From Clostridia bacterium (GTDB lineage: Bacteria > Bacillota > Clostridia > Christensenellales > Aristaeellaceae): DNA of 10,077 nt. Shown here piece by piece: positions 5,157 to 10,077 of this stretch. The translations under genes were made by a program, and so were the position numbers. Each line of letters opens with the position of its first letter. Positions within the stretch are counted from its first letter, which is position 1. The DNA is taken from positions 1 to 10,077 of the forward strand of contig JAEDKS010000083.1 in assembly GCA_016295665.1 (NCBI GenBank), read 5' to 3'. The notes beneath the pieces are model-generated. The model worked only from the letters and a program-made list of their open reading frames with translations, had not been told where the DNA came from and made no database searches.

Positions 5157-6593
5157 TCAGTCGTGACGCAGCTCGGGCAGCTCGTCCAAGGTCAGGACGA
5201 GGTCGCTGCCGTAGACCTTCCGCAGCATGTCCGCGTCGTTGTACTGCTCGCTGAGCTTCCCGTCCTGCTGTACGAACTCCCCCTGCCAGGTGCAGAACAT
5301 GCCCCACAGGATGTGATCCCGCTCCGCCAGCTCCGGGTCGATCAGGCAGCCGTTCTCGGTCAGCATCACCAGCTTGCGGGTGCCGGGGGTGCGCACCGCC
5401 TGCAGGAAGCGCGCCGCCTGGGTGGTGTAGACCCGGTTGCCGGCGTAGATGTCATCGCCGATGATGTCCACATACGCGTCCCCCGGGTACCAGTCCGGGC
5501 TCTGTCCATTCCAGACCCAGATCAGGTTGGTCAGATTGTGCTCCACGGTCAGCTTCTCGTACATGGTGATATACAGCTGCCTGTACGCCTCCGCCCCGGC
5601 GGCGCCCCACCAGAACCAGCCGCCGCTGGCCTCGTGCAGCGGACGCCACAGCACGGGCACCCCCGCGTCCCGCAGCTCCGCAAGATACCCGGCGATCACG
5701 TCGATGTCGCGCATGAGCAGCTCGTACCCCTCCGGATCCTCCCCGCCCATGATCTTCGCCAGATCAATGCTGACCGTATCGGTGTAGAAGCCCTTCCACC
5801 AGATGTCCGTGAAGTACTTCTCCGGCACGTTCCAGTGCCAGCAGAAGGTGACGATGCCGCCCGCCTCCCACCATTCCTTCGCGTACTCAATGACCCGGCT
5901 GCCGCCGCCGTTGTATTTGGCGCGGGACGGGGACAGCTCGATCATGTCCAGCCCCAGCACCGCGGGCTTCCTGCCCGTCACCTGCTCGATGACGGTCATC
6001 TCCTTGCCGTTCATGCCCGTGTCGCAGTACTGTCCGGACAGCATCTGCCTGCCGTAGATGCTGCACAGGTACCGCATCAGCCGCAGGGCGTTCTCGTCCG
6101 CGTCCGGGTTCACCAGGGTGGGCGCCACCTGCCACACGTCCTCCGGCAGCGCGCTGGAGGGGCGCAGGATCACGCTGTCCAGCTTTACCCATCCCCAGTA
6201 GGAGGTAATCGCGATCTCGTGGGTGCCCTGCGCCAGATACACGTACTCCACGCAGTTGTCCGCGAACGAAACGCCCTCGCAGATCACCTCGCCCACGCGC
6301 TCCCCGTCCACCGCCACATGGTTCTCCTTGTGGGAGCCGTCCATGCTGGCGGAGCGGATGACGATGTCATAGAACCCGCTCTCCGGCACCTCCATGGTCA
6401 CGGACACGCCGTCCCCCTCCTTCTGCAGGCCCTCCACCCAGCTCACGCTGCCGACGCCCCGGATGCAGGCGCCGCCCAACAGGGTTCCCTTCTCCAGCTC
6501 CATATGCACGTCCTCCGCCAGGGCGCTGCCCGACAGCAGCAGCACCAGCAGCAGCGCAAGCCCCGGGATGATGTACCGGCTCCTTTTGCCCAT
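5157..6593 (-). CDS. Secreted GH26 beta-mannanase with N-terminal CBM35-like domain
   Basis: Endo-acting glycoside hydrolase, most likely cutting beta-1,4-mannan. With the chosen start it has 478 residues. Numbering below is from the longer in-frame start at 6635 (492 residues). A signal peptide (GKRSRYIIPGLALLLVLLLS) ends with a probable cut after ALA at 40. Residues ~41-160 look like a CBM35/CBM6-type beta-sandwich (MELEKG, VPESGFYDIVIRS, WVKLDSVIL). The GH26 barrel (~185-480) shows CWHWNVP (265-271), the acid/base Glu335 in RPLHEASGGWFWWG, WVWNG (373-377) and the nucleophile Glu427 in MLTENG. I prefer the ATG at 6593 because AAGGAGAGGAAGG lies 8 bases before it and the signal peptide becomes compact; the ATG at 6635 has a poor ribosome site. 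There is no cell-wall anchor, so the enzyme is probably released. Other GH26 activities (xylanase, lichenase) cannot be excluded. It heads a likely two-gene operon with the esterase. Confidence 0.92.
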   Translation of the reverse strand: MGKRSRYIIPGLALLLVLLLSGSALAEDVHMELEKGTLLGGACIRGVGSVSWVEGLQKEGDGVSVTMEVPESGFYDIVIRSASMDGSHKENHVAVDGERVGEVICEGVSFADNCVEYVYLAQGTHEIAITSYWGWVKLDSVILRPSSALPEDVWQVAPTLVNPDADENALRLMRYLCSIYGRQMLSGQYCDTGMNGKEMTVIEQVTGRKPAVLGLDMIELSPSRAKYNGGGSRVIEYAKEWWEAGGIVTFCWHWNVPEKYFTDIWWKGFYTDTVSIDLAKIMGGEDPEGYELLMRDIDVIAGYLAELRDAGVPVLWRPLHEASGGWFWWGAAGAEAYRQLYITMYEKLTVEHNLTNLIWVWNGQSPDWYPGDAYVDIIGDDIYAGNRVYTTQAARFLQAVRTPGTRKLVMLTENGCLIDPELAERDHILWGMFCTWQGEFVQQDGKLSEQYNDADMLRKVYGSDLVLTLDELPELRHD

Positions 6594-6601
6594 ACGCCCC
6601 G

Positions 6602-6614
6602 CCTTCCTCTCCTT
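6602..6614 (-). promoter_or_regulatory. Ribosome binding site that supports the mannanase start at 6593
   Basis: On the minus strand AAGGAGAGGAAGG is followed by 8 bases and then the ATG at 6593. The alternative ATG at 6635 is preceded only by GGCCTGCGAAC, a weak site. The purine-rich block would otherwise encode part of a charged 14-residue extension ahead of the signal peptide. Confidence 0.5.
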
Positions 6615-6658
6615 CGCGTTTTCCTTATCCTCCATGTTCGCAGGCCGTTCTGTCTGGT

Positions 6659-6688
6659 ATTATAGCATGGATGGGGCACCGGGCGCAA
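6659..6688 (-). promoter_or_regulatory. Probable promoter of the mannanase/esterase operon
   Basis: On the minus strand a perfect TATAAT occupies 6664-6659. The best upstream match at a usable distance is TTGCGC (6688-6683), only three of six bases of the -35 consensus, with an 18-bp spacer. Transcription would start near 6652. The poor -35 box suggests a regulated or activator-dependent promoter, as expected for a polysaccharide-use gene. No clear operator is visible. Confidence 0.5.
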
Positions 6689-6731
6689 GAGGCATCCGGA
6701 AGGAATTGGGAGCCACGGGGCCCATCGTGCC

Positions 6732-6770
6732 AAAGAACCCGCCGGGCGACTCGCGCCACAGCGGGTTCTT
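6732..6770 (-). terminator. Probable terminator of the atp operon
   Basis: AAGAACCCGC (6733-6742) and GCGGGTTCTT (6761-6770) are exact reverse complements with 18 bases between them. Read on the minus strand, the second arm runs into TTCTTTGG. It lies 34 bases after the atpC stop and before the mannanase promoter, which fits termination of atp transcription. The T-run is short and partly inside the stem, so read-through is possible. On the plus strand CCGTTTTCTG follows, so it could also act in that direction. Confidence 0.65.
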
Positions 6771-6803
6771 CCGTTTTCTGCTTGGGATGCACGCTTCCCG
6801 CGC

Positions 6804-7205
6804 TCATTCCTTGACGCGAATCCGCGTCAGCGCGCGCTTCAGCTTGGCCTCCGCAAAGGCGTAGCTGCGGTCGTCGTGCTTCAGGGAGTTCAGCTTCTCC
6901 TGAGCGATCTGCTGGGCGCGCTCGGCGCGGGCCAGGTCGATCTCGTCCGACCACTCGAAGGTGGTGGCGATGACCCGGGCCTCGCCGTTCTGTACGCTGA
7001 GCAGGCCGCCGGCGCAGGCTGCGGTGCGGGTGTTGCCCTCGGCGTCGGTGACCCGCGCCTCGCCGATGCCCAGGGGCGCGGCGAAATCAATATGATGCGC
7101 CAGAATGCACACATCGCCGTTCACGGTGCGCAGCAGAATGCGCTCCGCCTCGCCGTCAAAGACCATGTGATCCGGCGTGACCACCTGCAGATGGAAGGTT
7201 GCCAT
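6804..7205 (-). CDS. atpC: F1Fo ATP synthase epsilon subunit
   Basis: Central-stalk subunit that couples rotation to catalysis and restrains ATP hydrolysis. It has 133 residues, a normal length. The N-terminal beta-sandwich (~1-85) begins FHLQVVTPDHMVFDGEAERI and includes the family-like ILAHHIDFAAPLGIGEARV. The C-terminal two-helix domain is complete (~88-130). Residues 89-94 read IDLARA, matching the I/L-D-x-x-R-A ATP-binding motif known from Bacillus-type epsilon subunits, so ATP-dependent folding of the helices is plausible. The start at 7205 has AAGGGGG about 8 bases upstream, overlapping the atpD stop; only 13 bases separate the two genes. It is the last gene of the atp operon and a terminator follows. 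Confidence 0.95.
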   Translation of the reverse strand: MATFHLQVVTPDHMVFDGEAERILLRTVNGDVCILAHHIDFAAPLGIGEARVTDAEGNTRTAACAGGLLSVQNGEARVIATTFEWSDEIDLARAERAQQIAQEKLNSLKHDDRSYAFAEAKLKRALTRIRVKE

Positions 7206-7218
7206 GCTTCAAGCCCCC

Positions 7219-8616
7219 TTATTCTTCGGACTTGCCGGCCTTCGCCACCGCCTCGTCGATGGTGCCCACAAACAGGAACGCGCTCTCGGGCAGGTCGTCG
7301 TGCTTGCCCTCGATGATCTCGCGGAAGCCGCGGATGGTCTCCTTCAGCGGCACATACTTGCCCTCCATGCCGGTGAACTGCTCCGCCACGGAGAAGGGCT
7401 GGGACAGGAAGCGCTGCACCTTGCGGGCGCGGCTGACCACCAGCTTGTCCTCGTCGCTCAGCTCGTCCATGCCCATGATGGCGATGATGTCCTGCAGCTC
7501 CTTGTAGCGCTGGAGGATGCTCTGCACCTGGCGGGCGACCTCGTAGTGCTCCTGTCCCACGACCTCGGGGGTCAGGATGCGGCTGGTGGACTCCAGCGGA
7601 TCCACGGCGGGATAGATGCCCAGGGAGGAGATGGCACGGCTCAGCACCGTGGTGGCGTCCAGATGGGCGAAGGTCGTGGCAGGGGCCGGGTCGGTCAGGT
7701 CGTCGGCGGGCACGTACACCGCCTGCACGGAGGTGATGGAGCCCTTCTTGGTGGAGGTGATGCGCTCCTGCAGGGCGCCCATCTCGGTGGCCAGCGTGGG
7801 CTGATAGCCCACGGCGCTGGGCATGCGGCCCAGCAGCGCGGACACCTCGGAGCCCGCCTGAGTGAAGCGGAAGATGTTGTCGATGAAGAGCAGCACGTCC
7901 TGGTTCTCCCGGTCGCGGAAGTACTCCGCCATGGTCAGGCCGGACAGGGCCACGCGCATACGGGCTCCCGGCGGCTCGTTCATCTGACCGTAGACCAGCG
8001 CCGTCTTGTTGATGACGCCGCTCTCCTTCATCTCGTTGTACAGGTCGTTGCCCTCGCGGGTGCGCTCGCCCACGCCGGCGAACACGGACAGGCCGCCGTG
8101 CTGCTTGGCAACGTTGTTGATCAGCTCCATGATGAGCACGGTCTTGCCCACGCCGGCGCCGCCGAACAGGCCGATCTTGCCGCCCTTGGCGTAGGGCGCG
8201 ATCAGGTCAACGACCTTGATGCCGGTCTCCAGAATCTCCGTGGAGGTCTCCTGCTCCTCATAGCTGGGGGCGGGGCGATGAATGGGCCAGCGCTCCACAT
8301 CGGTGGGGTCGGGCTGATCGTCCACGGCCTCGCCCAGCAGGTTGAAGATGCGGCCCAGGCACTTCTCGCCCACGGGCACGGTGATGGGGCTGCCGGTGTC
8401 CACCGCGTCCAGACCGCGCACCATGCCGTCGGTGGCGTTCATGGAGATGCAGCGCACCACGTTGTCGCCCACGTGCTGGGCCACCTCCGCGGTGATCTTG
8501 TGCCCCTGGCTCTCAATTTCTATGGCGTTCAGCAATTCGGGCAGGTGTCCGTCCTCGAACCGGATGTCCAGCACGGGGCCGATGACCTGCACCACCTTGC
8601 CAATGTTCTTGCTCAT
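7219..8616 (-). CDS. atpD: F1Fo ATP synthase beta subunit (catalytic)
   Basis: Carries the catalytic nucleotide sites of F1, making ATP from ADP and phosphate at the inner face of the membrane. The protein has 465 residues, a full-length member. Seen in order: N-terminal beta-barrel (GKVVQVIGPVLDIRF), Walker A GGAGVGKT (152-159), catalytic Glu184 in GERTREG, Walker B LLFIDN (242-247), the alpha/beta family signature PAVDPLESTS (336-345), and the DELSDED loop (384-390), which contacts the gamma subunit. The start at 8616 is set by AAAGGAG 6 bases before it. It lies 54 bases after atpG and 13 before atpC, in the same operon. The sequence gives no sign of coupling-ion preference, which depends on the membrane c-ring encoded outside the window. 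Confidence 0.99.
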   Translation of the reverse strand: MSKNIGKVVQVIGPVLDIRFEDGHLPELLNAIEIESQGHKITAEVAQHVGDNVVRCISMNATDGMVRGLDAVDTGSPITVPVGEKCLGRIFNLLGEAVDDQPDPTDVERWPIHRPAPSYEEQETSTEILETGIKVVDLIAPYAKGGKIGLFGGAGVGKTVLIMELINNVAKQHGGLSVFAGVGERTREGNDLYNEMKESGVINKTALVYGQMNEPPGARMRVALSGLTMAEYFRDRENQDVLLFIDNIFRFTQAGSEVSALLGRMPSAVGYQPTLATEMGALQERITSTKKGSITSVQAVYVPADDLTDPAPATTFAHLDATTVLSRAISSLGIYPAVDPLESTSRILTPEVVGQEHYEVARQVQSILQRYKELQDIIAIMGMDELSDEDKLVVSRARKVQRFLSQPFSVAEQFTGMEGKYVPLKETIRGFREIIEGKHDDLPESAFLFVGTIDEAVAKAGKSEE

Positions 8617-8670
8617 AGGGTACTCCTTTCAAAACGGAAGCTAAAGGGAAGCGGCGGCGGGGTGAGCCGC

Positions 8671-9516
8671 TCACTTCTCCGCGCCCGCCACGATCTCCGT
8701 GATCTCCTGGGTGATGGCGCCCTGCCGGGCCCGGTTGTACTTCAGCCGCAGGTCGGAGATCATCGCGTCCGCGTTCTTGGTCGCCGAGTCCATGGCGTTG
8801 CGCCGGCTGGCGACCTCACTGGCATAGGAATCGCAGACGGCGCTGTACAGCCGGCCCGCCAGGAAATCCGGCATGACCCGCCCCAGCAGCTCGTCGGGCT
8901 CGGGCTCATACACCGTGGACACGGCCCGTCCGTCCGGCTTTTCCGGCGCCTCAACGGGAACCAGGCGCTCCAGATGCACCTCCTGGTTCATCATGTTCAC
9001 CAGATCGGTGTAGACCAGCACGATCTCGTCCACCTCGCCCCGGTCATAGGCGCCCAGCAGCAGGTAGGCCATCCGGAAGCAGCTGCCCACCGTGGTGCCC
9101 TCCACCCGCTCGAAGTCGTCCGCCAGCGCGGGGATGCCCCGGTGGTGACAGAACTCCTGTGCCTTGCGGCCCACCGGCATGGCGCAGCAGTCCACATCGC
9201 CCCGATGGGCCTGCACGGCCTTGAACACGTTGCTGTTGTAGCCGCCCGCCAGTCCGCGGTCGCCCGCGATGATGACGTAGCAGCGGCGCTTCACCTCCCG
9301 AGGGGTGACGTAGGGCACGCTGCCCTCCCGGCAGGAGGACACCGCCGCCATCACCGCCTCGCGGGAGACGCGGGCGTAGGGGCGGCTGCTCTCCATGCGC
9401 TCCCGGGCGCGGCGCAGCTTGGAGGAGGCCACCAGCTGCATGGCCTTGGTGATCTGCATGGTGCTTTCCACACTGCGGATGCGCAGCTTGATGTCCTTCA
9501 TGGACGCTCCAGCCAT
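8671..9516 (-). CDS. atpG: F1Fo ATP synthase gamma subunit
   Basis: Rotating central shaft of F1. It has 281 residues, a usual length. The N-terminal helix is recognisable (KDIKLRIRSVESTMQITKAM, then LVASSKLRRAR), the central Rossmann-like part holds IIAGDRGLAGGYNSN (82-96), and the C-terminal helix has the family signature region (ASRRNAMDSATKNADAMISD, then NRARQGAITQEITEIVAGA). Both terminal helices that form the coiled-coil shaft are intact. The start at 9516 has AAGGAGG 7 bases upstream, overlapping the atpA stop; a Met five codons further in would have a poorer site. The intergenic gap to atpA is 12 bases. The gap to atpD (8617-8670) is the longest inside the cluster and contains only the atpD ribosome site. 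Confidence 0.98.
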   Translation of the reverse strand: MAGASMKDIKLRIRSVESTMQITKAMQLVASSKLRRARERMESSRPYARVSREAVMAAVSSCREGSVPYVTPREVKRRCYVIIAGDRGLAGGYNSNVFKAVQAHRGDVDCCAMPVGRKAQEFCHHRGIPALADDFERVEGTTVGSCFRMAYLLLGAYDRGEVDEIVLVYTDLVNMMNQEVHLERLVPVEAPEKPDGRAVSTVYEPEPDELLGRVMPDFLAGRLYSAVCDSYASEVASRRNAMDSATKNADAMISDLRLKYNRARQGAITQEITEIVAGAEK

Positions 9517-9528
9517 GGTCGCGCCTCC

Positions 9529-10077
9529 TTACTGCTTTCCCTTGAGGAAATCGCGGGTGTAGGCATCCAGCGCGGCCTTCAGCGCCTCCTCGGTCTCCTT
9601 GGAGAGCTGACCGGTGGTGCGGATGGCGTCCAGCACATCCACATGCTGCGCCGCCATGCGGGCATAGAGCCCCTCCTCGTAGGACGCCACGTCCTCCACA
9701 GCCACGTCCGTCAGGTAGTCGTGGGTCACGGCGTAGAAGATGCACACCTGATCCTCCACGGCGACGGGCTTGCTGCGGCCCTGCTTGAGCACCTCGACGA
9801 TGCGGGCGCCCTGGGCCAGACGGGCCTTGGTGTCCGCGTCCAGGTCGGAGCCGAACTGGGCGAAGCCCTGCAGCTCGCGGTACTGGCTGTAGAGCAGCTT
9901 CAGGCTGCCGGCGACCTTCTTCATGGCCTTGATCTGGGCGTTGCCGCCCACGCGGCTGACGGAGATGCCGGGGTTCACGGCGGGCATGATGCCGGCGTGG
10001 AACAGCTCGGTCTCCAGGAAGATCTGACCGTCGGTGATGGAAATCACGTTGGTGGGGATGTAGGCGGACACGTCGCC
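9529..10077 (-). CDS. atpA: F1Fo ATP synthase alpha subunit, C-terminal part (gene runs off the right edge)
   Basis: Non-catalytic nucleotide-binding subunit that alternates with beta in the F1 hexamer. Only the last 182 residues are in the window, about a third of a normal alpha subunit. They begin GDVSAYIPTNVISITDGQIF, deep inside the conserved nucleotide-binding domain. The signature PAVNPGISVS (visible residues 32-41) and the arginine finger, Arg42 in SRVGG, are present, followed by GFAQFGSDLD and the helical C-terminal domain, ending DFLKGKQ. The codon at 10071-10069 is GTG and encodes an internal Val, not a start. The Walker A region and true start lie outside the window. It is the first visible gene of the atpA-atpG-atpD-atpC run. 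Confidence 0.98.
   Translation of the reverse strand, partial: GDVSAYIPTNVISITDGQIFLETELFHAGIMPAVNPGISVSRVGGNAQIKAMKKVAGSLKLLYSQYRELQGFAQFGSDLDADTKARLAQGARIVEVLKQGRSKPVAVEDQVCIFYAVTHDYLTDVAVEDVASYEEGLYARMAAQHVDVLDAIRTTGQLSKETEEALKAALDAYTRDFLKGKQ

Noticed and set aside
4121..5254. A 377-codon open frame on the plus strand opposite the esterase
   Set aside because: Antisense to an SGNH hydrolase with clear GDS and GQND motifs. No ribosome site or domain supports it.
5043..6665. A 540-codon open frame on the plus strand opposite the mannanase
   Set aside because: Shadow of the GH26 gene. Its translation is Arg/His/Pro/Val-rich low complexity, it crosses gene boundaries, and it matches no family.
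8617..8670. An extra small gene or RNA between atpG and atpD
   Set aside because: The 54-base gap holds only the atpD ribosome site and no start/stop pair or stable hairpin that would support a gene.
1..10077. Mobile elements, CRISPR arrays, tRNA or rRNA genes, toxin-antitoxin or defence loci
   Set aside because: I looked for transposase or integrase motifs, evenly spaced repeats, cloverleaf-like sequence and paired small genes, and found none. The intergenic regions are short and accounted for by promoters and terminators.

Overview
The window reads as chromosomal DNA from a GC-rich, low-complexity-poor Firmicute of the Clostridia type, possibly a gut or rumen fibre degrader. The pointers are purine-rich Shine-Dalgarno sites before nearly every gene, textbook sigma-A type promoters (TTGACA/TATAAT class), compact intergenic regions with intrinsic terminators, the clostridial character of the F1-ATPase and CTP synthase proteins, and a secreted mannanase beside an acetylesterase. 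Genus-level assignment is an inference I cannot test here.

Layout. Positions 2-442 (+) hold the C-terminal end of an unidentified protein with an acidic Pro/Gly/Met-rich tail, closed by an intrinsic terminator. Positions 536-2235 (+) hold a strong promoter and pyrG (CTP synthase). Positions 2342-2820 (+) form a self-contained unit: promoter, a short tandem direct repeat in the leader, a gene for a small secreted protein of unknown function, and a terminator. Positions 2850-3998 (+) form another unit: a perfect 14-bp inverted repeat, a consensus promoter, a cupin/HD-GYP fusion gene (probable cyclic-di-GMP phosphodiesterase) and a terminator. The direction then switches. On the minus strand, transcription runs from the right edge: atpA (partial), atpG, atpD, atpC, a terminator, then a new promoter, a secreted GH26 beta-mannanase with an N-terminal CBM35-like domain, and a CE2-like SGNH acetylesterase. 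The esterase converges tail-to-tail with the HD-GYP gene.

Function. Most of the window is housekeeping: the F1 sector of ATP synthase and the last step of de novo CTP synthesis. The accessory part is the mannanase/esterase pair. The mannanase carries a signal peptide and the esterase does not, which suggests extracellular cleavage of mannan followed by intracellular deacetylation of imported oligosaccharides. The cupin/HD-GYP protein suggests ligand-responsive second-messenger turnover. I found no phage, insertion sequence, CRISPR array, toxin-antitoxin or defence locus, and no clear new multi-gene system. The least explained items are the small secreted protein with its leader repeat, the large inverted repeat before the HD-GYP promoter, and the repeat-tailed protein cut by the left edge.
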